Of a DNA stretch of 64,000 nt, positions 25,699 through 35,341 are shown piece by piece. The notes below the pieces were generated by a model that worked only from the letters and a program-made list of their open reading frames with translations, searched no databases and was not told the DNA's origin. The DNA lies in NCBI RefSeq assembly GCF_002753895.1, contig NZ_NJER01000001.1, forward strand, positions 248,001 to 312,000, written 5' to 3'. The position numbers were made by a program, and so were the translations under genes. Source of the stretch: Halobacteriovorax sp. JY17 (lineage in GTDB: Bacteria; Bdellovibrionota; Bacteriovoracia; Bacteriovoracales; Bacteriovoracaceae). Position 1 is the stretch's first letter. Each line of letters starts with the position of its first letter.

Positions 25699-26757
25699 TT
25701 ATTCCTTGTCGATAGCATATTGTCGGCAATAGCTCTTTACTTTATATACGTACTTTCTTGCTTCTTTTAATTCGTTTGCCTCAAGCCAGTACATTCCATT
25801 CTTTAAGAGATTTCTCTTTACTCTGCTTGGTCCTGAATTATAACTAGCAAGAATAACGGAAGTGATTTCTTCACTATTACTTTTTAAAGAGTCGGGGAGT
25901 GCTTCAATATTTTGAGGCTTCTTCCAATAATTTGATATATATTCAAGGTAGTCAAATCCGCCTTGAATAGAATCACTGGGGTTTAACTTCCAATCATTAG
26001 TCTTATTAATTTTTCCTGTTTCTATATAATTCTTTAAGACAGAAGCAGGAAGACGACCCCACTTTGGATAGGAGTTATATTCTTTACTCTCAAGTAATTG
26101 CTTTTCTGCCACAGGTGTAATTTGTGTAAGGCCAACTGCTTTTGCCCAGCTAACTGCCTTGGGATTAAAGCTCGACTCCTGCTCTATAAGACCTGCCATA
26201 AGCGCAGAGTTTAAATGACTTTTCTTTGCAATATTCTTTAAAGCCGTTTTCACTGATACCCTTGCTCGTATCTTGGCTGCTGAGAGTATGGGAGTGTCGT
26301 GAATATCGCAATTAGGAAAAGGATAAGTTCGTCCAATGGGACTGGCCTGTGGAGAGCTCTTGTAGATCACACTGAAATTGTGAGACTCAATTGGAGGAAG
26401 AGTTAGATTGTCTATTTTATAAATAATTCTATCGTTGGATTTTTGAATAAGTGATATGCTTTCAACTTGGGGCGTAATATCTTTATCGTTATAAAAAAAA
26501 TAAACACTTTCCTCTTTAGAAGAAGCTCCTAAAGCTCTCTTTATATCAATTGTAAAATTTCTACTTTCATGAAGAACTTGGTACTTAGGAGAGAAAGTTA
26601 TATTACTGCTTTGATCTGTTTCTAGAGGGGATTCCTCCTTATCTCCAGAAAAGATATCATGGCTCAATTGTGGAATAGAGTACTTAGAACCAAAAGGATG
26701 GTAAGGGCCAGCACAGCTTGTAATCATGAATGTTAGAATTAGGTATATTAATTTCAA
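25699..26757 (-). CDS. Lytic transglycosylase lipoprotein (SLT domain)
   Basis: A 352-residue lipoprotein with a signal peptide ending FMITSC15-AG. Residues 55-150 form a beta-rich domain of unknown type. The SLT domain (about 170-340) has the catalytic Glu194 in LIEQESSFNPKAVS, then AKAVGLTQITP and YNSGPSRVKR. Such enzymes cleave peptidoglycan glycan strands and leave anhydro ends. In a predator they can serve septation, envelope machines or prey-wall remodelling. The PilZ protein gene follows directly. Confidence 0.9.
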   Translation of the reverse strand: MKLIYLILTFMITSCAGPYHPFGSKYSIPQLSHDIFSGDKEESPLETDQSSNITFSPKYQVLHESRNFTIDIKRALGASSKEESVYFFYNDKDITPQVESISLIQKSNDRIIYKIDNLTLPPIESHNFSVIYKSSPQASPIGRTYPFPNCDIHDTPILSAAKIRARVSVKTALKNIAKKSHLNSALMAGLIEQESSFNPKAVSWAKAVGLTQITPVAEKQLLESKEYNSYPKWGRLPASVLKNYIETGKINKTNDWKLNPSDSIQGGFDYLEYISNYWKKPQNIEALPDSLKSNSEEITSVILASYNSGPSRVKRNLLKNGMYWLEANELKEARKYVYKVKSYCRQYAIDKE

Positions 26758-26917
26758 ATTACTTCCTTTTTTAGGAGGTCAGTAGTTGGAAAGGTTATTC
26801 AGTCACTATATCAATTTGTCTGAGTAAATCTCTCAAAAACGTCATCTTCGTATTATTAGAGGCTTATGTGATAGAATTGGCCCTAAAATTTGGCATTTCT
26901 CAAACTAAATAAAAGAA

Positions 26918-26941
26918 TTTTGCCTAGAAAATAGGCCAAAA
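26918..26941 (+). other. Hairpin in the leader of the moxR operon
   Basis: TTTTGCCTA and TAGGC-C-AAAA flank a short GAAAA loop, a stem broken by one bulged C. It lies 51 bases before the moxR start. It lacks a T-run, so it is more likely an operator or leader structure than a terminator. The rest of 26758-26917 shows no feature I can assign. Confidence 0.35.
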
Positions 26942-26991
26942 GTTACACCTAATTGGATTTCTTCTATAGAATAGAAGTATCAGGAGAATTC

Positions 26992-27921
26992 GTGAAAACA
27001 TCTACTTACTTAAATGATAAAGTTCAGCATGCATTTGATACATGTAATTCAATTTTTCTAGGAAAAGAAGAACAATTGAAAATTGCTTTCATCAGTATGC
27101 TCTCTAAAGGTCATCTCTTAATTGAAGATGTTCCGGGAGTGGGGAAGACGACTCTTGTCTATTTACTCTCACATATTTTTGGATTGAATCTCTCTAGAAT
27201 TCAATTTACTAATGATCTACTGGCTTCAGATATTCTAGGAACATCAATATTTGATACGCAGACTTCTAGTTTTGTTTTTAATCGTGGTCCCATATTTAGT
27301 AGAATGGTTCTAGGAGATGAGCTTAATAGGGCGTCTCCAAAAACACAGAGTGCTCTCTTGCAAGCAATGGAGGAAAGGTATATTACAGTTGATGGTGGAG
27401 AGTATCAGCTAGAAGAGCCTTTTATCGTTGTTGCAACTCAAAATCCATTAGACCAAATCGGAACGAATCCTTTACCTGAATCTCAATTAGATAGATTTTT
27501 TATGAGTCTGACTATAGGTCTTCCTGATCGTGAATTTGAAAAGAAGATTCTTCTTGGGGAAAATATACGCGAGCAAATAAATGGACTTCATTCATTTGTT
27601 AACTTAGAAGAGTATCTATCCATTAATAAAATGATTCAAAAAATTCATATTGAAGATCAGCTTATAAACTATGTTTTAAATCTCTTAGAGTATGCACGCA
27701 CGAATTTATCTAGTGGTGTGAAGCTCTCATTAAGGGCCGGGCGTGATTTATTACTGGCATCTAAGGCATGTGCATTTTTTGAAAAGAGAGATTATGTAAC
27801 TCCAAGTGATGTGAAGACAGTTGCTCCCTATGTCCTCTCTCATAGATTAAACTTGCGAGACGGACTAACTGTATCGCAGGATAAAATTAGGGAAGTCTTA
27901 GAGAGTGTTGCAATTAGATAG
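26992..27921 (+). CDS. MoxR-type AAA+ ATPase
   Basis: A 309-residue AAA+ ATPase of the MoxR family, a chaperone-like remodeler usually encoded with DUF58 and VWA proteins. The Walker A motif is in IEDVPGVGKTTLVY, Walker B is MVLGDELNRASPKTQSALLQAMEE, and VVATQNPLDQIGTNPLPESQLDRF holds sensor 1 and the arginine finger. The open frame extends to a TTG at 26953, but the GTG at 26992 follows an AGGAGA site and begins the conserved part, so I take it. It is the first gene of a six-gene operon. Confidence 0.92.
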   Translation: MKTSTYLNDKVQHAFDTCNSIFLGKEEQLKIAFISMLSKGHLLIEDVPGVGKTTLVYLLSHIFGLNLSRIQFTNDLLASDILGTSIFDTQTSSFVFNRGPIFSRMVLGDELNRASPKTQSALLQAMEERYITVDGGEYQLEEPFIVVATQNPLDQIGTNPLPESQLDRFFMSLTIGLPDREFEKKILLGENIREQINGLHSFVNLEEYLSINKMIQKIHIEDQLINYVLNLLEYARTNLSSGVKLSLRAGRDLLLASKACAFFEKRDYVTPSDVKTVAPYVLSHRLNLRDGLTVSQDKIREVLESVAIR

Positions 27922-28812
27922 ATGAAATCTCCTTCTTCTCGAACATATATTATTCCTACAGGTCTAGGCTTTATCCTTGGAATAATTATTTTTCTTGCCT
28001 TTATTATTGCCGTTACATTTGGTCACCCATTTTCTTACTTTATAACTTTCTTTTCTGTGGCAATTGTTATTGTTTGCGCTTTTCATACAAATTATTCAAT
28101 AGCTCGGTTGAAAACGTTCTATTTTAGAGATGAATTTATTGAGAGTGGAAAAGAATGTGAGATATCTTTTGAGGTTTCTTCAAAAGAAGTAATAAGTGCA
28201 AAGGCAGTATTTACAAGAGTTGATGGAAGTAAGAAGGTTAGATACTCGGTTATTAGTAGGGAAAGTTCGAGGTTAAGATCTATCATTTATAGAGATAGGT
28301 GCGGTGTGTTTAAAACTCCAAGAATTAGAATTCATACGACTTATCCTTTAGGGTTATTTAGAGCATGGAAGTATGTTGAAGCGAAGAATAATTTAATCGT
28401 TTATCCTAAACGTATTTCAGGGCACGAGTCCTATAGTGACACTAATATTATTCAACACTCAGATACTGTTTTTAGGCAGAATTTAGAAACGAAAGAAGAG
28501 TTCTTAGATCATAGACGTTTTCGTGAAACAGATTCTTGGAAACATATTGATTGGAAAGCATATGCAAGAGGTAAGGGACTTTTAACAAAGAATTTTTCTG
28601 GCAATGAGTCTGTTGTCGTTACGTTAGAGGTGAGAAGTAGTTCATCGCTTGACGTTTTAGGACTTGTTACTGAAGAGCTTTTTAGAAATTATGAATTATC
28701 AAAGGATACTATCTTTGTCTTAGACGATGAAGTGATTTCTAGAGGTGGTAATCAGTTGCATTTACATAAGTGTTTGCGAGTATTGAGTTTACTAGGAGGA
28801 AATCGTGAGTAA
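27922..28812 (+). CDS. DUF58-domain protein
   Basis: A 296-residue protein with two N-terminal membrane helices (10-55) and a DUF58 domain. The signature is EEFLDHRRFRETDSWKHIDWKAYARGKGLLTKNF near 190-225, which is characteristic, and a von Willebrand-like fold is implied for the following strands. In many bacteria it is the client of the MoxR ATPase. It directly abuts the moxR stop codon and overlaps the next gene by 8 bases. Confidence 0.9.
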   Translation: MKSPSSRTYIIPTGLGFILGIIIFLAFIIAVTFGHPFSYFITFFSVAIVIVCAFHTNYSIARLKTFYFRDEFIESGKECEISFEVSSKEVISAKAVFTRVDGSKKVRYSVISRESSRLRSIIYRDRCGVFKTPRIRIHTTYPLGLFRAWKYVEAKNNLIVYPKRISGHESYSDTNIIQHSDTVFRQNLETKEEFLDHRRFRETDSWKHIDWKAYARGKGLLTKNFSGNESVVVTLEVRSSSSLDVLGLVTEELFRNYELSKDTIFVLDDEVISRGGNQLHLHKCLRVLSLLGGNRE

Positions 28813-30724
28813 TTTATTTACGAAAATCTCCCTTGTCTTTTATATCATTCTAACCTTATTCTTTCTGCCATATTTCTCTTATTCGGCAATTAGTCTCTTT
28901 GGTTCAATTATCTTAGTTATTCTAGTTCATAAACAGACGAAGTTTCGTTTTCTTACATATTTGAGATTTCCATTTCTACTCATTTCTATTTTTATCATTT
29001 ATAAAGAGTATGGAACATGGAGAGGTTTTGAGCCTGCGAGTATTCTTTTTTCTACACTAGTTTTACTAAAGATATTCGAGTTGAAGTCTAAGAGAGATAT
29101 TTACTCTTTAATTTTAATTCAATTCCTCCAGATTCTTTCTTTGAGTTTACTCGTCGAAGATTTCTACTATCTTTTTATTATTTTCATGAGTCTAATTATT
29201 TGTTTTTGTAATTTATATATTGTTCAACAGATCTCAATTGATAAGTTTCTCTTTAAGAAGAGTGTGAAAAAAATTATTCAATTTACACTTTACGGTGCAC
29301 CTATCGTTATAATCCTCTTTCTTGCATTTCCAAGATATAATTTCGGAGGATTTCTCTTTGCTACCAATACAGCTTCAACAGGATTTAATGAAGACTTAAA
29401 GCCTGGCGATATTGCTGAAATAATAAAAGACCCTGCACTTGTCTTTCATGTGAGTTTTTCAAGAAGAATTAAGAGGCTTGATATGTACTGGAGGGGACAA
29501 ATCCTTGCCAAGAATGACCTCTTTAATTGGTCTAAAGCGAAACTTCCGGAGATGAGAAACCATCAGCCAATTTACAAGAAATATGATTATCTCGTTACTC
29601 ATGACAGTTTATCTAGCGGGCATTTGTTTACTTTAGAAAGAACTAGGAAAGTTGTTTTAAACTCTCTTGGTTCTCTGATTAACCTAAAGGGAAATCTCTA
29701 TTACTCAAATCCAATAATGAATCAAAAATCCAGATACAAAGGGTGGCTTGGCCCTGAATTACCGGCAAAGTTATTAAAAGGTTTTGAAAGCACTTATCTA
29801 CAGACAAATATTCCAAAGAATTCAGAAACATTGAAGTTTGTAGAGGTGAATAAAGAATTAAAGGGGAGACCCACGGATGTCGCTAGGTTTTTAAAAGAAT
29901 TCTTTCGGAAGAGTTTTACTTATTCAACGTCACCAGGACTTTATGAGAGTGAAAACCCTTTAGATGAGTTTTTATTTAAGAGGCAAGTGGGATTTTGTGG
30001 ACACTATGCTTCTGCCAGTGCCACGCTCTTTAGGCTTTTTGGAGTACCCTCTAGAGTTGTCGTAGGTTATCAAGGGGGCCTTTATAATGATATAGGAGAT
30101 TTCTATATCATTACTAAGAAAGATGCTCACTCTTGGGTTGAGTATTTAGGAGAAGATGAAGTTTGGACAAGATTTGACGCTGTAAATGTTGTTTCTCCTG
30201 AACGAATTCTTTACGGAGCTGATGCCTACTTTGAATTTGAGAAGTTAAAAAGCAGAGGAAGAAATATTGAAGAATTCATTTCAAGCCGAAGTGGTGTTAT
30301 GTCTGACTGGAGACAGTTTATTCAAAATATTTACTATAAAACGGGAACTCTCTTTTTTAATTATGACCTAGAGGCGCAAAAGAACTTATTTAAGAATATT
30401 TTAAAGTTTAATTACTCTAAATCTCTTATTGTATTCTATCTCCCTTACTTCATTATAATTTGTCTCTTATTAGTTGCTTTCTTTTTTAAGAGGAAGATTC
30501 AAGGTTTGTTGATCTTTGCTTGCATTAATAAGTATCACTCTCTTTCGTGGAAGAGGTTTATTACACTCTCTGAGTCTCAATTAATTGAAATTATAGAAGA
30601 GAGGTCAGAGAATTTAGAAAATCTTATTATGATCTACCAAAGTCTAAGCTATAGTCGCAATGAGTCAATCTTTAAAGAGTTGTCATTCTTTCCACTGGCC
30701 TTTAAAATTTTAATCTATGGCTAA
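28805..30724 (+). CDS. TgpA-like membrane transglutaminase
   Basis: A 639-residue protein with several membrane helices at the N-terminus (about 10-180) and one near 550, and a periplasmic transglutaminase-like domain between. The catalytic residues are Cys398 (VGFCGHYASASATLFR), His442 (DAHSWVEYLG) and Asp458 (TRFDAVN). This is the DUF3488/TgpA layout found beside MoxR and DUF58 genes. GTG start with an AGGAGG site. Substrates of the family are unknown; a role in envelope proteins is likely. Confidence 0.9.
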   Translation: MSNLFTKISLVFYIILTLFFLPYFSYSAISLFGSIILVILVHKQTKFRFLTYLRFPFLLISIFIIYKEYGTWRGFEPASILFSTLVLLKIFELKSKRDIYSLILIQFLQILSLSLLVEDFYYLFIIFMSLIICFCNLYIVQQISIDKFLFKKSVKKIIQFTLYGAPIVIILFLAFPRYNFGGFLFATNTASTGFNEDLKPGDIAEIIKDPALVFHVSFSRRIKRLDMYWRGQILAKNDLFNWSKAKLPEMRNHQPIYKKYDYLVTHDSLSSGHLFTLERTRKVVLNSLGSLINLKGNLYYSNPIMNQKSRYKGWLGPELPAKLLKGFESTYLQTNIPKNSETLKFVEVNKELKGRPTDVARFLKEFFRKSFTYSTSPGLYESENPLDEFLFKRQVGFCGHYASASATLFRLFGVPSRVVVGYQGGLYNDIGDFYIITKKDAHSWVEYLGEDEVWTRFDAVNVVSPERILYGADAYFEFEKLKSRGRNIEEFISSRSGVMSDWRQFIQNIYYKTGTLFFNYDLEAQKNLFKNILKFNYSKSLIVFYLPYFIIICLLLVAFFFKRKIQGLLIFACINKYHSLSWKRFITLSESQLIEIIEERSENLENLIMIYQSLSYSRNESIFKELSFFPLAFKILIYG

Positions 30725-31313
30725 ACGAATCATTATTTTATTTCTTATTACTACATGCTCTATTTTTGCAGATACTAAGGTTCTCTTTATAGGGGACTCT
30801 CTAACTGAAGGTTATGGTATTGCTAAGGAGAAGGCCTATCCTTATCTTCTCAGGGATATATTGGAAAAGAAGTACTCGAAGAAGATTGAGGTTATAAATG
30901 GTAGCGTTTCGGGTTCGACAACGGCCAGTGGGGCCTCCCGTCTTAAGTGGTTTCTTCGTTCAAAACCAGAAGTCCTAATTCTTGCTCTTGGGGCAAATGA
31001 TGGACTAAGGGGAATAGATTTAACTTCTTCTAAAAAGAACCTCGCAGCGATTATTTCTATGGCAAAGAGTAAAGATATGAAAGTTATTTTGGCCGGTATG
31101 TATATGCCGCCAAACTACGGACGTGACTACACTAAGAAGTTTAGAGATATGTTTGTAGAACTTAAGAAAGAATATAGTGTGACACTTATACCATTTCTAC
31201 TTGAGGGAGTCGCCGCAAAGAAAGCGCTGAATTTGTCAGATGGAATCCACCCAAATGAGTTAGGACATAAGAAGATGGCCGAAAACTTATTACCTTACTT
31301 TAGGTCTTTATAA
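30717..31313 (+). CDS. tesA: SGNH-hydrolase esterase, TesA-like
   Basis: A 198-residue periplasmic GDSL/SGNH esterase like E. coli TesA. A signal peptide ends near FA18. Block I has Ser28 (FIGDSLTEGYG), block III is GANDG, and block V is DGIHPN with the catalytic Asp and His. Family members hydrolyse acyl-CoA, lysophospholipid and aryl esters. It overlaps the transglutaminase gene by 8 bases and shares one base with the ABC gene that follows. The tesA-ybbA-ybbP order is conserved in E. coli. Confidence 0.93.
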   Translation: MAKRIIILFLITTCSIFADTKVLFIGDSLTEGYGIAKEKAYPYLLRDILEKKYSKKIEVINGSVSGSTTASGASRLKWFLRSKPEVLILALGANDGLRGIDLTSSKKNLAAIISMAKSKDMKVILAGMYMPPNYGRDYTKKFRDMFVELKKEYSVTLIPFLLEGVAAKKALNLSDGIHPNELGHKKMAENLLPYFRSL

Positions 31314-31993
31314 TGATTTTAGAATGCAATAATTTATATAAGAATTTTATTCAGGGAACAAATACTATAAATGTTCTTAAAGGGGCCTCGCTTTCTTTAG
31401 ATATTAGAGATACTCTCGCCATTGTGGGAAAATCTGGAAGTGGAAAGTCTACTCTCTTATCTATACTTAGTGGAATTGAAAGTGTTGATAAGGGCTCCAT
31501 TAAATTTTTAAACGAAGATATAACTCATTTTTCTCAGAAACAAATGACTGAACTTCGCTCTCACTCTATTGGGGTCGTTTTTCAACAATTTCATTTAATT
31601 GAACATTTGAGCGCTCTTGAAAACGTCATGTTGCCACTTGAAATATCTAATTCTCCAGATGCAAAGACTATAGCAATGGATCTCTTAAGTAAGGTTGGTC
31701 TCGCGGATAGGGGAGATCACTTCCCGAGTCAATTAAGTGGTGGTGAAAAACAGAGAGTGGCCATAGCCAGGGCGATGTCTAATCGGCCTAAGCTCATCTT
31801 GGCAGATGAACCAAGTGGAAGTTTGGATGAAGAGACTGGTGCGAGTATTATGAACCTTTTATTTGATTTAGTAGAAAAAGAAGATATGGGGCTTATTCTA
31901 GTTACACACGAGCTTCAATTGGCCGCTAGGTGTAAGAGATCCCTAATTTTAAAGCAGGGGATTCTACAAGACGGAAGTTTGAATGATTCTTAA
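31313..31993 (+). CDS. ybbA: ABC transporter ATP-binding protein, YbbA/LolD-like
   Basis: A 226-residue ABC ATPase of the MacB/LolD group. It shows Walker A (VGKSGSGKSTLLSIL), Q-loop (VFQQFHLIEHLSALENV), signature (QLSGGEKQRVAIARAM) and Walker B (LILADEPSGSLDEE). Its TAATG overlap with tesA and the 11-base overlap with the permease gene show tight coupling. Known YbbA/YbbP pairs are thought to move or extract material in the envelope, but the substrate is not known. Confidence 0.93.
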   Translation: MILECNNLYKNFIQGTNTINVLKGASLSLDIRDTLAIVGKSGSGKSTLLSILSGIESVDKGSIKFLNEDITHFSQKQMTELRSHSIGVVFQQFHLIEHLSALENVMLPLEISNSPDAKTIAMDLLSKVGLADRGDHFPSQLSGGEKQRVAIARAMSNRPKLILADEPSGSLDEETGASIMNLLFDLVEKEDMGLILVTHELQLAARCKRSLILKQGILQDGSLNDS

Positions 31994-34487
31994 GCTTATT
32001 TATAGAGAGCTTAGGAGTTCCCCGAAGTTTGTTCTAATTTTTATTTTAAATTTAGCGATAGGATTGATTGGATTAGTTTCAATTCAGAGTTTTAAAACAT
32101 CTTTTTCAGAGGAGCTAAGGAATAGGTCAAAGTCAATTCTAGGTGCTGATCTTGCAATTTCTTCAAGACAAGAAATTGATTTAGAGACGATATCATCAGT
32201 AATTAAATATAGTGATTACTCAAAGAATATAAGACTCTTCTCTATGGCGGGCTCGGGAGAGTTTTCACGACTTGCTAGTGTAAGAGTCATGGAGAATAAG
32301 TTTCCATTCTATGGTCATATCCTTCTTGAAAACGATCAGAAGTTAAAATTTTCAAACGATAGCGAAGCCTATATTTATCCGGAGCTTCTACGGCAATTAA
32401 AAATCTCGGTTGGAGATCAAATCACTCTTGGAGATGCAAAATTTAAAGTCGCAGGAGTTGTTATTGATGATGGTCAGCAAAGTTTCCAAATGGGAGGAAT
32501 TGCTCCCAGAGTTTATATTACTCCTGTTGGGCTTGAGAGAGCGAAGCTTATTAAAGAGGGAAGTACCTTTACTAATTCCTATGCTTTTAAAGTTAAAGAG
32601 AAAATTACAAAAGAGCAGCTTAAGGAGTTAAGTCTCTCTATTAACGATAGTAGTGCAAGAGTAGTGACTCCTGAGAAGTCATCTCAACAGGTCAGTCGTA
32701 TTCTTAACTACCTAAATGATTTTCTAGGACTTGTTAGTCTTAGTGGGTTATTTCTCGCAACAATGGCAATGATGTACCTCTTTAGAAGTTTTCTCTATAA
32801 AAGAAGAAAAGAAATTGCGATTTTTCAATTTCTTGGACTTAAGAAGTCTTCTGTCTTTCTTATTCTTATTGGGCAGCTCCTGGTTCTAAGTCTTATAAGT
32901 ACTCTTGTTGCAGTTTCTTTTGGACCAATCGTCCTTCCTATGATCATTAAGCTATTTAATGAACAGCTTGGTTATAACCTACAGCTTTCTTACACTTTTT
33001 CTTCTCTTGTTCTACCTCTGATTATTGGTCTTTTAAGTCCAATGTTTATTGGGATTGCTCTTATTCACCCGTACTTAAATATTGATTACAACTTTCTCTT
33101 TTCTCACGACGATGAGGGAGAAAGTAAGGTTTCTTCTCATTTAATTTATATCCCTTGGATTATTTTCTTCTATATTATTTCAATAGTGATTAGTCATTCG
33201 ATAATAATAGGTTCTATCTTTGCTTCCTTTCTCTTTCTCTCCCTTGGAATACTCTTTGTTGGAGGAAGTTATGCTTTAAAGAAGTTAAGCTTTCTCTCTT
33301 CCAGAGGAAAATTGACGTCTAAATTAGCGTGGGGTTTTCTTACAAGATATAGAGCATCGACACTATTTATTTTTTCAAGTCTTATGATTTCAACGACTAT
33401 GATTACACTCATTCCAACTCTTCGAAATGTTCTTCTCTCTGAATTAGAAGGACCGCTTAAAGGGGATGGACCATCTCTCTTTCTCTTTGATATTCAGCCT
33501 GAGCAAGTAGAAGGACTAAGTTCTTTCTTTAAAGCTCAAAAAGATAGTGACATCCAAGTGATGGCGCCAATGATCAGATCAAGAATCTCTAAAATTAAGG
33601 GCGAATCTATTGAGTCTTCTGTTGAAGATTCAATGACAAGAGAGCAAGAGCGCGCCGTTAGGATGAGAAATCGAGGGGTGAATTTAAGCTACCGTGATGG
33701 TCTTGATATTTCAGAGAAATTAATTGAAGGAAGGCTTACGGAGGGAACTTATTCTCCAGATAAAGATAAGTTCGCTGAAGTAACTCTTGAGCATCGGTAC
33801 GCATCAAGGCTAGGAGTTCAGGTTGGGGATACTCTAGAATTTGAAATTTTTGGAATCCCTCTTCCTACGAAGATTGTAGGCCTACGTGAAGTTAAGTGGA
33901 CAAGCTTTAGACCGAATTTCTTCATTCAATTTCAAAAGGGTGTTCTAGATGATGCTCCAAAAACTTTCGTTTCGGCGCTTAGTTCAAAGAAAGAGAGAAT
34001 TGAAGATATTCAACAACAACTCTTTTCTAAATTTCCAAACGTATCAGTAGTAGATATTACGAGAGCAATTGAGAGAGTTACAAATATTATGGAGAGTATG
34101 GTACTCATCTTAGGTTCTATGACTCTGCTTGTTTTCTTTGTTGGTATTTTTGTTCTCTATTCTCTTATTGGGCATCAGTTAATTTTAAGATTAAGGGACT
34201 TAAACCTATTGAAAATTTTGGGGCTGAGTGATTCTAGTATTATTAGGATAGTTCTCACTGAGACCTCTTTAATCGCAGTCTTCTCTTCTGCCTTTGGAGG
34301 AATCTTGAGCTTACTCTTAGGTGGAATCATTTCTAAAGTGGCCTTTCAATCTAGTTTTGTCTTCGATTTTAAGCTTCTTATTCTGCCTATTGTCGTGGTG
34401 ACTCTAATAAGTATATTTATCACTTACTTTACGACAAAGAATATGCTTGGTAAGAACGCGGCAGATGTCTTCGGTGAAATTAATTAG
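31983..34487 (+). CDS. ybbP: ABC transporter permease, YbbP/FtsX-like
   Basis: An 834-residue inner-membrane permease of the YbbP type. It has an N-terminal helix, a large periplasmic MacB-like domain, three helices of an FtsX core (about 245-350), further helices near 380-440, a second periplasmic domain and a second FtsX core at the C-terminus (about 700-820). The duplicated core and length fit YbbP. It is the last gene of the moxR operon; the final four bases overlap the convergent VWA gene. Confidence 0.92.
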   Translation: MILKLIYRELRSSPKFVLIFILNLAIGLIGLVSIQSFKTSFSEELRNRSKSILGADLAISSRQEIDLETISSVIKYSDYSKNIRLFSMAGSGEFSRLASVRVMENKFPFYGHILLENDQKLKFSNDSEAYIYPELLRQLKISVGDQITLGDAKFKVAGVVIDDGQQSFQMGGIAPRVYITPVGLERAKLIKEGSTFTNSYAFKVKEKITKEQLKELSLSINDSSARVVTPEKSSQQVSRILNYLNDFLGLVSLSGLFLATMAMMYLFRSFLYKRRKEIAIFQFLGLKKSSVFLILIGQLLVLSLISTLVAVSFGPIVLPMIIKLFNEQLGYNLQLSYTFSSLVLPLIIGLLSPMFIGIALIHPYLNIDYNFLFSHDDEGESKVSSHLIYIPWIIFFYIISIVISHSIIIGSIFASFLFLSLGILFVGGSYALKKLSFLSSRGKLTSKLAWGFLTRYRASTLFIFSSLMISTTMITLIPTLRNVLLSELEGPLKGDGPSLFLFDIQPEQVEGLSSFFKAQKDSDIQVMAPMIRSRISKIKGESIESSVEDSMTREQERAVRMRNRGVNLSYRDGLDISEKLIEGRLTEGTYSPDKDKFAEVTLEHRYASRLGVQVGDTLEFEIFGIPLPTKIVGLREVKWTSFRPNFFIQFQKGVLDDAPKTFVSALSSKKERIEDIQQQLFSKFPNVSVVDITRAIERVTNIMESMVLILGSMTLLVFFVGIFVLYSLIGHQLILRLRDLNLLKILGLSDSSIIRIVLTETSLIAVFSSAFGGILSLLLGGIISKVAFQSSFVFDFKLLILPIVVVTLISIFITYFTTKNMLGKNAADVFGEIN

Positions 34488-35341
34488 AAGCCATAAAAGA
34501 ATCCGCCTGATTCTTTGGCAAGCTCTCTTAGAAAGACTGAAGCCTTGGTGCTAGAATTCATTGAGAAGGCGGCACCTACACCGATTGTATTAATTTGAAT
34601 CTTCTTGTAATTATTCTTTCGGACCTCTTGTAAGATGTCGTCAATATCTTCATACTTACTTGAATTTGAACCCGTAGGGGCTCCGTCGGAGAGAAGAACT
34701 ATATCTGTCACATCAGAGTATCTTGTCATCGCGTAATTTAGGACACTTCTAGTTGGAGTTGCCCCGTTAGGCCTTAATTGATTAAGAAATCTATAGACCT
34801 CTTTCTTTTGATTTTCTCCAAGCTTTTGAGTATAGCTCCAAAGAGAGTAGTAATTTGCTTTATTCTTTCCTGGAAATTGAATGACATCAATTTCAAATTC
34901 TCTAGGCATAGAAGTAATAAGCATTTTTAGTCCGGCCTTTACTTGTCCCATTTTATCGAGGGTTTTCATTGAACCAGATACATCAACTAGAAAAACTATT
35001 TTCTTACCTTTAAATTTGAATCCAACATCAACATCTAGTATTCCCTCTTTTACCTCTTGGACGACTTCAGCTTTAACAATTTCTTTAGGAGGCTCTACAA
35101 CTAATTCAGGAGGTGTTTTCTTGTCAATATTGGCGAGCTTTATTTCGAGAGATTTAATTTTAGCCTTCAAGGATTGATTCTTTGCCAGAAGTTCTCTTTC
35201 TTGTGATGGGGGCTTTGGAAGTTTTTTCTCTTGTTTTGCTTTGGGGACAGCAACGAAGAGAATAATCACGGCACCCAGAGCACCAGAGAGAAGATCTAGA
35301 AAAGAAATATTGAATGCATTAATTTCTCTCTTAGAACCCAT
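34484..35341 (-). CDS. VWA-domain protein with MotB/ExbD-like membrane anchor
   Basis: A 285-residue protein with a single N-terminal helix (about 13-33) that carries an aspartate at its start (Asp16 in ISFLDLLSGALGAVIILF), as in ExbD, TolR and MotB. A helical coiled-coil-like stretch (47-75) and a Pro-rich linker lead to a von Willebrand A domain from about 112 with a full MIDAS: Asp120-x-Ser122-x-Ser124 (LVDVSGSM), Thr in NGATPTRS and Asp in LLSDGAP. The VWA domain should lie in the periplasm, in place of MotB's peptidoglycan-binding OmpA domain. Its start codon overlaps the stop of the MotA/TolQ-like gene, so the two proteins are almost certainly partners in a proton-driven complex. Confidence 0.85.
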   Translation of the reverse strand: MGSKREINAFNISFLDLLSGALGAVIILFVAVPKAKQEKKLPKPPSQERELLAKNQSLKAKIKSLEIKLANIDKKTPPELVVEPPKEIVKAEVVQEVKEGILDVDVGFKFKGKKIVFLVDVSGSMKTLDKMGQVKAGLKMLITSMPREFEIDVIQFPGKNKANYYSLWSYTQKLGENQKKEVYRFLNQLRPNGATPTRSVLNYAMTRYSDVTDIVLLSDGAPTGSNSSKYEDIDDILQEVRKNNYKKIQINTIGVGAAFSMNSSTKASVFLRELAKESGGFFYGF

